Assembly (NCBI GenBank): GCA_022340465.1
Contig: JAJDNW010000100.1
Coordinates: 30,884 to 94,883 of the forward strand
Reading direction: 5' to 3'
DNA from: Deltaproteobacteria bacterium
Lineage (GTDB): Bacteria; Desulfobacterota; Desulfobacteria; Desulfobacterales; B30-G6
Length of the DNA: 64,000 nt
Of the stretch, positions 43,338-50,928 are shown piece by piece. A program made the position numbers and the translations under genes. How positions within the stretch are numbered: the first letter of the stretch is position 1; each line of letters starts with the position of its first letter. Below the pieces are notes generated by a model, which was given only the letters and a program-made list of their open reading frames with translations, made no database searches and was not told where the DNA came from.

Positions 43338-43796
43338 TTATTGGGCCACCTTGTACGGGTTCACCACCATGACCGGTACCGGAGAGCTTCTGACAATCCG
43401 TTCGGCCACCGATCCCATGATGATCTTGTCCAGTCCTTTGCGACCGTGGGTCCCCATGATGACGAGATCGATCACGTGGGACAGAATGTAATCCATGATC
43501 ATTTCCGCGGCATCCCCGGAAAGCACTGAAGCCGTGTATCCGGGTTCATAGGTACCGAAATGGGTGTCGGCAAACTCGTCAAGACTCCGTTCGGCACCTT
43601 TCACGATTTCCTGCTCCATGGCGCATATCGAAGCGGCAGGGACGTAGATGCCGCTGAAGTAATCGAAAATCCTGGCGACGAAAAGCAGGTGGATGGTTGC
43701 TTCAAACTTCGCGGCCACTGTTTTTACGTAAGGAACGATCCGGGGGGATGACTCCGACAGATCGACCGGATAAAGAATATTGTCGAATCTTTCCAT
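43338..43796 (-). CDS. Universal stress protein (UspA family)
   Basis: A 152-aa UspA-fold protein: N-terminal [12 protein letters not shown] and the ATP-binding C-terminal motif [21 protein letters not shown]. The start at 43796 follows GAAAGGAGG; an in-frame ATG further upstream (43859) lies in the leader. A sigma-54 promoter on this strand (43915-43900) lies 104 bp upstream. Family members bind ATP/AMP and modulate stress responses and metabolism. Confidence 0.9.
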   Translation of the reverse strand: MERFDNILYPVDLSESSPRIVPYVKTVAAKFEATIHLLFVARIFDYFSGIYVPAASICAMEQEIVKGAERSLDEFADTHFGTYEPGYTASVLSGDAAEMIMDYILSHVIDLVIMGTHGRKGLDKIIMGSVAERIVRSSPVPVMVVNPYKVAQ

Positions 43797-43899
43797 GCAG
43801 GCCTCCTTTCTTACCGTCCATGGGCCCCTTCTGGCGGACGCCGATCGTATGGTGCCCAATCAGTAAAACCCAAGCCGACAATCACTCAATTTAGGTAAA

Positions 43900-43915
43900 A
43901 GCAATTGATATGCCA
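43900..43915 (-). promoter_or_regulatory. Sigma-54 promoter for the UspA gene
   Basis: On the minus strand the site reads TGGCATATCAATTGCT, GG-N10-GC with an ideal -12. It points toward the UspA gene. Only 25 bp separate it from the plus-strand sigma-54 promoter at 43941. Confidence 0.78.
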
Positions 43916-43940
43916 GTTTCCGTAAGCCCCACCTTTTTTT

Positions 43941-43956
43941 TGGTATGAAAGTTGCT
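43941..43956 (+). promoter_or_regulatory. Sigma-54 promoter for the CoA-transferase gene
   Basis: TGGTATGAAAGTTGCT has GG-N10-GC and an ideal -12, 130 bp before the TTG start at 44086. The leader contains a small CCCCGCC/GGCGGGG hairpin (44040-44056). Confidence 0.78.
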
Positions 43957-44085
43957 CTCCACATGACAGGCGTGATTGGCGATAAATGATTGTGCTGTTT
44001 TTTTAAATTAAACCTAAGGTGAGCGATTGTCGGGGACTGCCCCGCCAAGGGCGGGGTTGCCGCACATACAAGGAAGGAGGATACA

Positions 44086-45564
44086 TTGAAACCATACCCA
44101 ATTCTGACGCCGGAGGAAGCGGTAGCCGGCATTAGACACCGGCAAACCGTCGCTTTCAGCGGATTCACACCCGCCGGCGCAGCCAAGGCCGTCCCCAACG
44201 CCCTCGCCGCCAGGGCCCGGGAGCTCCACGATCGCGGCAAAGCATTTAAAATCCGGGTCCTTACCGGCGCCTCCAGCGGGCAAAGCATCGACAACCATCT
44301 GGCCGAAGCCGAGGCTATTTCCTGGCGGGCACCCTACCAAAGCGGTCGCGCCATCCGCGGCCAGATCAATCGTCAGGAGGTCGAATACGTTGACATGCAC
44401 CTGTCCCACCTGCCCCAGACGGTGGCATTCGGCTTTTTCGGCCCTATCCACTACGCGGTGGTGGAAGCTTCCGAAATCACCGCGGATGGCCGCGTGTACC
44501 TGACCACTTCCATTGGTGCCTCGCCGACCTATCTCAAATATGCCGACAAGGTGGTGATCGAATTGAACCGCCGGCAGTCTCCACGCCTGCGGGAAATGGC
44601 GGATGTTCTGGTCATGCCGCCGCCGCCCAACCGGAACCCGATTCAGGTCTTCGATCCGCTGACCCGCGTGGGCTGGCCCTATGCCTGGGTGAATCCCGCA
44701 AAAGTAGTCGGCGTTGTCGAAACCGACGAACCGGACCACGTCGACAGCTTTACGTCTGCGGATGACATCAGCGAACGCATCGCCGGACATGTCGTCGATT
44801 TTCTTCTGGCAGAAGTGCGCAAACAGCGGATCCCCAAGCGGTTCCTTCCCCTCCAGGCGGGCGTCGGCAACGTAGCCAATGCGGTGCTGAAAACGTTGGG
44901 GGAGCATCCCGACATCCCCCCCTTTAAAATGTATACGGAAGTACTCCAGGATGCCATGGTCGACCTGATGGGCGAGGAGCGCCTCGAGGCCGCCAGCGCC
45001 TGCAGCCTGACAGTCACCGGCCAAAAGTTGAAAACCATTGTGGACCACTTCGATCACTTCGGTCCTAAAATCGTCCTGCGTCCCCAGGAAATTTCCAATC
45101 ATCCCGGCATTATCCGCAGGCTCGGCGTCATCGCCATGAACACGGCCCTGGAAGCCGACATCTATGGCAACGTCAACTCCTCCCATCTCTTCGGCATGGA
45201 TATACTCAACGGCATCGGTGGTAGCGGCGAATTCACGCGTAACAGCTATCTATCCATCTTCATGACGCCTTCCATCGCCAGGGAGGGCCGTATTTCCTGC
45301 ATCGTTCCCATGTGCCCGCACATCGACAACAATGAACACTCCGTGCAGGTTCTGGTCACCGAGCAGGGGCTGGCGGATCTGCGCGGACTGGGGCCCATGC
45401 AGCGGGCGAAAACAATCATCGACAGATGCGCCCACCCAACCTTCCGGGACTATCTGCATCGCTATGTCTCGACGGCAAGGGTCGGCCATATCCGTCATGA
45501 TCTTGCCCGCTGTTTTGAACTTCACCGCAATCTTCTGGAAAAAGGCAGTATGCTTCCTGACTGA
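44086..45564 (+). CDS. Acetyl-CoA hydrolase/transferase family CoA-transferase
   Basis: A 492-aa enzyme of the Ach1/4-hydroxybutyrate CoA-transferase type (class I CoA transferases). The N-terminal half has TVAFSGFTPAGAAKAVP. FKMYTEVLQDAMVDL contains the Glu that forms the acyl-glutamyl intermediate. GGSGEFTRNSYLSIF and VTEQGLADLRGL are C-terminal family motifs. It moves CoA between acetate, succinate or other short acids. The start is TTG 44086, supported by AAGGAAGGAGG just upstream. It has its own sigma-54 promoter; the gap of 555 bp to the next gene makes it monocistronic. Confidence 0.9.
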   Translation: MKPYPILTPEEAVAGIRHRQTVAFSGFTPAGAAKAVPNALAARARELHDRGKAFKIRVLTGASSGQSIDNHLAEAEAISWRAPYQSGRAIRGQINRQEVEYVDMHLSHLPQTVAFGFFGPIHYAVVEASEITADGRVYLTTSIGASPTYLKYADKVVIELNRRQSPRLREMADVLVMPPPPNRNPIQVFDPLTRVGWPYAWVNPAKVVGVVETDEPDHVDSFTSADDISERIAGHVVDFLLAEVRKQRIPKRFLPLQAGVGNVANAVLKTLGEHPDIPPFKMYTEVLQDAMVDLMGEERLEAASACSLTVTGQKLKTIVDHFDHFGPKIVLRPQEISNHPGIIRRLGVIAMNTALEADIYGNVNSSHLFGMDILNGIGGSGEFTRNSYLSIFMTPSIAREGRISCIVPMCPHIDNNEHSVQVLVTEQGLADLRGLGPMQRAKTIIDRCAHPTFRDYLHRYVSTARVGHIRHDLARCFELHRNLLEKGSMLPD

Positions 45565-45754
45565 ACCGCGGCAGAGGACGAATGTGTCCACAATTTTTAC
45601 ACACCTGTAAACAGTTTTACCACAGTAGCGAGCGATATAGTTCTTTTCCGGGACGCCTTCCATGGCCACGGACGGCCGTGGCTGGTTGACATTTTTCGCC
45701 GGGGATTACCTCCGGCTTAATTAATGGAGCCATCGGGGAGTTTTTTCCGCCATC

Positions 45755-45802
45755 CCTGCGTGCCTGTCCTCGACCCGACATCATACCGGGCAGGCACGCA
45801 GG
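45755..45802. repeat. CCTGCGTGCCTG inverted repeat
   Basis: CCTGCGTGCCTG and CAGGCACGCAGG form a perfect 12-bp inverted repeat separated by 24 bases, ending in GGAATGACGA. It resembles the dispersed 'cattcctgcg...cgcaggaatga' type of intergenic repeat. Confidence 0.6.
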
Positions 45803-45830
45803 AATGACGAGGGTTGTAAGCTAACATTGC

Positions 45831-45859
45831 CCGGCCTTTCAATTAATTGAAGGCCCGGA
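45831..45859. repeat. CCGGCCTTTCAATT imperfect palindrome
   Basis: CCGGCCTTTCAATT faces AATTGAAGGCCCGG with single-base bulges, giving a stem of about 12 bp with almost no loop. The function is unknown; it may be a terminator for the CoA-transferase transcript. Confidence 0.45.
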
Positions 45860-46026
45860 GAATGTTGGCAAGGGCCTTGTTCATTGCGTCTGTTGTGTCC
45901 GTTGCGTTGGTTGAGTGACTCGCTTGCCCGGTGAACCAGCCAACCCGACGAACCCGTTAGCCCGACAAGCCCGCTACCCCAGGAAACAGATCACCCAAAT
46001 ACTGGTCAAAACATTTGAGCCTGCTT

Positions 46027-46042
46027 TGGTACAAAGCTTGCA
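46027..46042 (+). promoter_or_regulatory. Sigma-54 promoter of the ABC importer operon
   Basis: TGGTACAAAGCTTGCA has GG-N10-GC and full -12 agreement, 78 bp before the substrate-binding protein gene at 46120. Confidence 0.8.
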
Positions 46043-46119
46043 GAAAGCAAAAGCAGGTAGTGGCCGGAAACAGATAGGAAACAGGATGGATTGAAACACA
46101 CAGCAAAAAGGAGATTGAA

Positions 46120-47280
46120 ATGAATTTTCAAAAATTGCTCAAATTGTACGGTGTTGCCATGTTGATCCTGATGATGGCCGCACCCGTGGTATCCGCCGGG
46201 CCCAAACCGGTCGTCATCGGTCTGCAGGGTCCCATCACCGGACCGTGGGCCTATGAAGGTCAAATGGCCCGACAATCCTGTGAAATCGCCGCCAAGCTCA
46301 TCAACGAGCGGGGAGGCATTCTGAACGGCCGGCCGGTGGAGGTGCGCGTGGTGGATGACGAGGGGCAGCCCAAAACCGGTGCGCTGGCCGCGACCAAGCT
46401 CTGCGGCCAGCGGGATGTGGTGGCATCCGTTTCCACCTACGGGTCTTCCGTATGTGAGGCCGCCATGGCCATTTATGAAAAACGCAAAAAAGTGAACATC
46501 GGTTACGGGGTGACCGCCGTGCGTCTGACCCAGAAAAATTTTGACTACTTTTTCCGCACCTGCGGCAGGGACGATGCCCAGGGAAACTTTTTTGCCAAAG
46601 TTGCCGACGAAAAATTCCATGCCAAGAAAGTGGCCATCATGCATGACAACACGGCTTTCGGCAAGGGGCTGGCCGAGGACGCCCAAAGGGGCCTCAAGCC
46701 GCTCATCGACGCCGGCAAGCTGGAGCTGGTGTACTTCGATGCCATTACCCCCGGTGAAAAGGACTTCCACGTTCCCCTGACAAAAATCAGAGAAGCACAC
46801 CCGGACCTCTGGTATTTTACCGGCTATTATGCGGAAGCGGCCCTTTTAGTCAGCCAGGCCCGGGATATCGGCATCACCTGCCCCTTCGTGGGCGGCAATG
46901 CCGCCATTAACGACGAATTCGTAAAAATCGCCGGATTGCAGGTAGCCAAAGGGTGCTTCATGACCAACGAGCCCCTGCCTTCGGACCTGCCCTACCAGGA
47001 AGCATCCGCCTTTTTGAAGGCCTATCGGGACGCCTACGGAGAAATCCCCTCCAGCCCTTGGCCCGTGTATGCGGCGGACGCCTTCAGCATTATTGCCTAT
47101 GCCATCGACAAGGCCGGCACCACGGATTCGGTAAAGCTGGCCGCCTACCTGCGCGACGAGGTGAATGCCGTCGCCGGCATCACCGGCCCGGTTGGATTCA
47201 CCAAACAGGGTGACCGTGAGGGGTTGCCTTACTATCTCTACATGGTGGACGACCATGGCCACATTGTCATCTCCAACTAA
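46120..47280 (+). CDS. livK: Branched-chain amino acid-type ABC substrate-binding protein
   Basis: A 386-aa periplasmic binding protein of the Leu/Ile/Val (type I fold) family. The signal peptide (residues 1-26, ending near VVSAG) precedes PVVIGLQGPITGPWAYEGQ. Typical family regions follow: INERGGILNGRPVEVRVVDDE and VAIMHDNTAFGKGLAEDA. AAAAAGGAG lies before the ATG. It is the first gene of an operon with two permeases, two ATPases and three oxidoreductases, and is driven by a sigma-54 promoter. The ligand may be an amino acid, an amide or an aromatic acid; livK is used as the generic family symbol. Confidence 0.9.
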   Translation: MNFQKLLKLYGVAMLILMMAAPVVSAGPKPVVIGLQGPITGPWAYEGQMARQSCEIAAKLINERGGILNGRPVEVRVVDDEGQPKTGALAATKLCGQRDVVASVSTYGSSVCEAAMAIYEKRKKVNIGYGVTAVRLTQKNFDYFFRTCGRDDAQGNFFAKVADEKFHAKKVAIMHDNTAFGKGLAEDAQRGLKPLIDAGKLELVYFDAITPGEKDFHVPLTKIREAHPDLWYFTGYYAEAALLVSQARDIGITCPFVGGNAAINDEFVKIAGLQVAKGCFMTNEPLPSDLPYQEASAFLKAYRDAYGEIPSSPWPVYAADAFSIIAYAIDKAGTTDSVKLAAYLRDEVNAVAGITGPVGFTKQGDREGLPYYLYMVDDHGHIVISN

Positions 47281-47292
47281 AGCGTTTCCGAC

Positions 47293-47327
47293 GGCTTCTT
47301 TGCCGGCCGAAGGCCGGCAAAGAAGCC
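47293..47327 (+). ncRNA. Stable intercistronic hairpin
   Basis: GGCTTCTTTGCCGGCC and GGCCGGCAAAGAAGCC form a perfect 16-bp stem with loop GAA, between the binding-protein and permease genes and without a T-run. Hairpins in this place often shield the binding-protein mRNA and lower downstream expression, giving an excess of binding protein. It is an RNA element rather than an independent RNA gene. Confidence 0.7.
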
Positions 47328-47373
47328 CGGATTCCGAACCAATCGGCGAACATGCTGATCAGGGGTAAAAAAG

Positions 47374-48285
47374 ATGCAGGTCATTTTTGAACAGATTGTC
47401 AACGGGCTGACCCTCGGTGCCTTTTACGGCTTGATTGCCCTGGGGTACTCCATGGTCTACGGTGTTTTGAAACTGATCAACTTTGCCCACGGCGATTTCT
47501 TCACGTTGGGCTCCTATATCGGCTACACCCTGTTGGTCGTCGGTTCGGCCATGGTGTCGTCGGTCTTCGGCCTGTGGGGCGGAATTCTGGCGGCTACCCT
47601 CGTGGCGGCCTTGTGCCTGGCGCTGGTCGGCATGTTCGTGGAAAGGATCGCCTACCGGCCCATCTACGCTTCCGGCCGTCTGCCGGCGGTGGTGTCCGCA
47701 TTGGGGGCGTCCATCGTGCTGCAGAACACCATTATGGTCATCTGGGGGCCCCGATTCCAGGCCTATCCGGCAGCACAGATACCCAATATTCGCTTGAACT
47801 GGCTGGGAATGAACATCACCCTTTTGCAAGTGGTAATCCTGCTCATGTCGTTCATTATCATGGGCATCCTGTATCTGGTGATTCAAAAAACCATCTTCGG
47901 TGCGGCAGTGCGTGCAACGGCCCTGGATCGCGACACCGCCTCTCTCATGGGGATCAACTTCAACAAGGTCATCTTCTTTATTTTCACCCTGGGACCGGCG
48001 CTGGGGGCGGTCACCGGCGTAATGGTGGGCCTTTACTATCGCCAGATTAACTTCACTATGGGGTGGAACTACGGCCTCAAGGCGTTTACGGCCACCATCC
48101 TGGGCGGCATCGGCAATATACCCGGGGCCATGTTCGGCGGCATTATTCTGGGAATCCTGGAAATGCTGGGAAGTGCCTATATATCCGCCGCCTGGAAAGA
48201 CGTGTTTGTCTTCTTGATTCTGATCCTGGTCCTCATTTTTCGTCCCACCGGCATCTTTGGTGAAAAACTAGCGGAGAAAGTATAG
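47374..48285 (+). CDS. livH: Branched-chain-type ABC permease, LivH subunit
   Basis: A 303-aa membrane protein with about eight TM segments. The family start FEQIVNGLTLGAFYGLIALG and the loop LINFAHGDFFTLGSYIGY are typical, as is the C-terminal GGIGNIPGAMFGGIILG, the ATPase-coupling region. It starts 93 bases after the binding-protein stop, past the hairpin, and ends two bases before livM. Confidence 0.93.
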   Translation: MQVIFEQIVNGLTLGAFYGLIALGYSMVYGVLKLINFAHGDFFTLGSYIGYTLLVVGSAMVSSVFGLWGGILAATLVAALCLALVGMFVERIAYRPIYASGRLPAVVSALGASIVLQNTIMVIWGPRFQAYPAAQIPNIRLNWLGMNITLLQVVILLMSFIIMGILYLVIQKTIFGAAVRATALDRDTASLMGINFNKVIFFIFTLGPALGAVTGVMVGLYYRQINFTMGWNYGLKAFTATILGGIGNIPGAMFGGIILGILEMLGSAYISAAWKDVFVFLILILVLIFRPTGIFGEKLAEKV

Positions 48286-48287
48286 CC

Positions 48288-49322
48288 ATGCAACAGTCAA
48301 GATTGAATGCATTGAAAACATGGTCGACTACCGGCGTCAAAGGGTATGTACTTATAATTGCGGGCGTGCTGCTGTTCCCTTTTCTGGTCAGTGACTACGC
48401 TATCGATGTGGTCTTCTTTTTTGGATTGTACGCTCTTTTAGGTTTAAGCCTGAACATCGTGCTGGGTGAAGTGGGGCTCTTCGATCTGGGGCATGCCGGC
48501 TTTTACGCCATCGGTGCCTACACGACTGCCATCCTCAACACCATGTTCGACATCCCGGTTCTTTTGTTGCTGCCCGTCAGCGCTGTCACCGCGGCCCTTT
48601 TCGCGTACCTGGTTTGCTCCCCGGTCATCCACCTGAAAGGCGACTACCTCTGCATCGTCACCATCGGCATGGGCGAAATCGTCCGGATGGCCCTGCTCAA
48701 CAACCCCTTCGACCTCACCGGCGGTCCCAACGGTGTTTTCGGCATCGGCAGCCCGTCGTTAGGCGGCTTGCTGGTAATCGAAACCTCACGGCAGTTCTAC
48801 TTCTACATTTGGATTCTGGTGGCCTGCACGATTATTGGATTGGTGATGCTGCAAAACTCCCGTATCGGGCGGGCCTGGAACTGCATCCGCGAGGACGCAA
48901 TTGCCGCGGAAGCCAGTGGCATAAACGTGAGGCACTACAAACTTCTGGCCTTCGTTCTCGGCGCCTCTCTGGCCGGGGTAGCCGGCAACATTTTCGCCAC
49001 CAAACTGATGATCGTGTCTCCTGAAAGTTTCAGTTTTATGGAGTCCTGCATGATGTTCTGCATCGTTCTTATTGGTGGCATGGGCTCCATTCGCGGCGTC
49101 CTGATCGGGGCGGCGGCCATCAGTCTGTTTCCTGAAATCTTTCGGCCCTTTGCCATGTACCGCATGCTGTTTTTCGGTGTGGCCATGATCACGATGATGA
49201 TCTTTCGCCCCGGCGGCATCTGGCCGCGCCAGCGGGGCGCCCTGCACGCCCGTCCGGGGAAAGTCACGCAACCGGCTCACAGCTTGACGGCTGAAACCAA
49301 AACCATTGAAAGCGAATGCTGA
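48288..49322 (+). CDS. livM: Branched-chain-type ABC permease, LivM subunit
   Basis: A 344-aa permease. Conserved segments: LGLSLNIVLGEVGLFDLGHAGF, LKGDYLCIVTIGMGEIVR, LTGGPNGVFGI, and the coupling region IGGMGSIRGVLIGAA. The C-terminal 40 residues are hydrophilic. It follows livH by two bases and ends 10 bases before the chosen livG start. Confidence 0.93.
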   Translation: MQQSRLNALKTWSTTGVKGYVLIIAGVLLFPFLVSDYAIDVVFFFGLYALLGLSLNIVLGEVGLFDLGHAGFYAIGAYTTAILNTMFDIPVLLLLPVSAVTAALFAYLVCSPVIHLKGDYLCIVTIGMGEIVRMALLNNPFDLTGGPNGVFGIGSPSLGGLLVIETSRQFYFYIWILVACTIIGLVMLQNSRIGRAWNCIREDAIAAEASGINVRHYKLLAFVLGASLAGVAGNIFATKLMIVSPESFSFMESCMMFCIVLIGGMGSIRGVLIGAAAISLFPEIFRPFAMYRMLFFGVAMITMMIFRPGGIWPRQRGALHARPGKVTQPAHSLTAETKTIESEC

Positions 49323-49332
49323 GAAGGACACC

Positions 49333-50160
49333 ATGAATACATCCCACTCAGGTGAAATCGTTCTGGAAACCAAAGACCTGACCAAACGCTTCGGCGGCCT
49401 TGAAGCTGTCAGCGCTTTTGACCTCAAGGTGTTAAGGGGTGAAATCAGCAGTCTGATAGGACCCAACGGCGCGGGAAAAACCACGGTCTTCAATGTGGTG
49501 ACCGGCATCTATGAACCGGATGAAGGCCACGTCATTTTCCTCGGCGAACCCATTGGAGGCCGCAAGCCTCACCAGATCGTTGAAAAGGGCATTGCCCGTA
49601 CCTTTCAGAACATACGGTTGTTTCCCAACATGACCTGTCTGGAAAACATCATGTCCGGCCAGCACTGCCGGACGACGTCAGGAACCTTCCGCTCCATTTT
49701 CAGAACGCCGCACCAGCGGGATGAAGAAAAGCGCATCCGTGACGTGGCTGAAGCTTGCCTGGACAAGGTGGGGCTCTCCCATTTCAGAAACGAACTGGCC
49801 GTGAACATCCCCTATGGCAATCAGCGCATGCTTGAAATCGGCCGGGCCCTGGCCACCCATCCGACGCTGCTGGTGCTGGACGAACCCAGCAGCGGTCTGA
49901 ACCCCAAGGAATCGGAAGATCTGATCGTTTTCCTCAGGCAATTGGTCAGGGATGACCTCACCCTTTTGATCATCGAGCACGACATGAACGTGGTGATGGG
50001 CATATCCGACTGGGTTACGGTCATGGAAGAAGGTCGCAAGATAGCGGAAGGACTCCCCGAAGCGATCTATAACAACCCCAAGGTGATCGAGGCCTATCTG
50101 GGCAAAGATGACGAAGACGACCAGGAAACGAATGAGGTGATGCATGCAGCCCCTGCTTGA
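49333..50160 (+). CDS. livG: Branched-chain-type ABC ATPase, LivG subunit
   Basis: A 275-aa ATPase. Walker A is GPNGAGKTT, the Q loop is near GIARTFQNIRLFPNM, the signature region is NIPYGNQRMLEIGRAL, Walker B is LLVLDEPSSGLNP and the switch His is in IIEHDMNVVM. The start at 49333 has GAGAAGGA upstream; the longer frame from 49306 lies in livM. The end overlaps livF by 17 bases. Confidence 0.93.
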   Translation: MNTSHSGEIVLETKDLTKRFGGLEAVSAFDLKVLRGEISSLIGPNGAGKTTVFNVVTGIYEPDEGHVIFLGEPIGGRKPHQIVEKGIARTFQNIRLFPNMTCLENIMSGQHCRTTSGTFRSIFRTPHQRDEEKRIRDVAEACLDKVGLSHFRNELAVNIPYGNQRMLEIGRALATHPTLLVLDEPSSGLNPKESEDLIVFLRQLVRDDLTLLIIEHDMNVVMGISDWVTVMEEGRKIAEGLPEAIYNNPKVIEAYLGKDDEDDQETNEVMHAAPA

Positions 50161-50881
50161 TATTGAAAATCTTCATATAGCCTACGGCTCGGTGGAAGCG
50201 ATCCAAGACGTCTCCCTCTCTCTGAATCAGGGGGAAATCGTCACGGTGCTGGGAGCCAACGGTGCCGGCAAAAGCACCCTGTTGAGAGCGATTTCCGGAA
50301 TAACGCCCGTTAAGTCGGGAAACATCACCTTCGAAGAAACCGCTTTGAACACGCTGCCGGCCGATGAAATCGTCCGTCGAGGGATATCACACGCTCCCGA
50401 GGGGCGGCGGGTGTTTGCCACCCTGACCGTGGAAGAAAACCTGGCCCTGGGGGCCTACACCCACAAAAAGGAAAAGGAGCGCGTCCAGAAGACCAGGCAA
50501 CGCGTTTTACAGCTCTTCCCTATCCTGGTGAAGCGGCGAAAGCAGCTGGCCGGAACCCTCTCGGGGGGAGAACAGCAGATGCTGGCCATGGGGCGGGCCC
50601 TGATGAGCGAGCCCCGGCTGCTCCTCCTGGACGAGCCCTCGCTGGGACTGTCGCCCATGTACGTTAAGCTGATTTTCAGCATTATCCGGGAAATCAATTC
50701 ACAGGGCGTGGCCGTTTTGCTGGTGGAGCAAAATGCCCGCAAGGCCCTGGCGGTAGCGAACCGTGGATACGTTCTGGAGACAGGCGCAATGATGACGAGC
50801 GGCCCGGCCGCGGACTTGAGACAGGACCAAAAGGTCCAGGAAGCCTATCTCGGCGGTGCGGCTGTAAAAAAGCGGGCATAA
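50144..50881 (+). CDS. livF: Branched-chain-type ABC ATPase, LivF subunit
   Basis: A 245-aa ATPase with Walker A GANGAGKST, signature LSGGEQQMLAMGRAL, Walker B LLLDEPSLGLSP and VLLVEQNARKAL. It overlaps livG and completes the importer. The first oxidoreductase gene starts 47 bases downstream in the same direction, which suggests the imported compound is oxidised by the following enzymes (inference). Confidence 0.93.
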   Translation: MQPLLDIENLHIAYGSVEAIQDVSLSLNQGEIVTVLGANGAGKSTLLRAISGITPVKSGNITFEETALNTLPADEIVRRGISHAPEGRRVFATLTVEENLALGAYTHKKEKERVQKTRQRVLQLFPILVKRRKQLAGTLSGGEQQMLAMGRALMSEPRLLLLDEPSLGLSPMYVKLIFSIIREINSQGVAVLLVEQNARKALAVANRGYVLETGAMMTSGPAADLRQDQKVQEAYLGGAAVKKRA

Positions 50882-50928
50882 ACCAGGCTTTTCAGTCCTG
50901 CGGCTGCATGCACAACATGGAGTGACTT

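Larger units (their letters stand above)
45565..46026. other. Repeat-containing intergenic region
   Basis: No gene is supported. Apart from the two inverted repeats listed separately, the stretch 45930-45980 is built from loosely repeated CCCGAC/GAACCCG/AGCCCG words of low complexity. The region separates the CoA-transferase from the ABC importer operon. Confidence 0.5.

Noticed and set aside
46120..50881. Calling the ABC importer a true leucine/isoleucine/valine system
   Set aside because: The family is clear, but the adjoining amine- and aldehyde-oxidising genes make another ligand at least as likely; gene symbols are generic.
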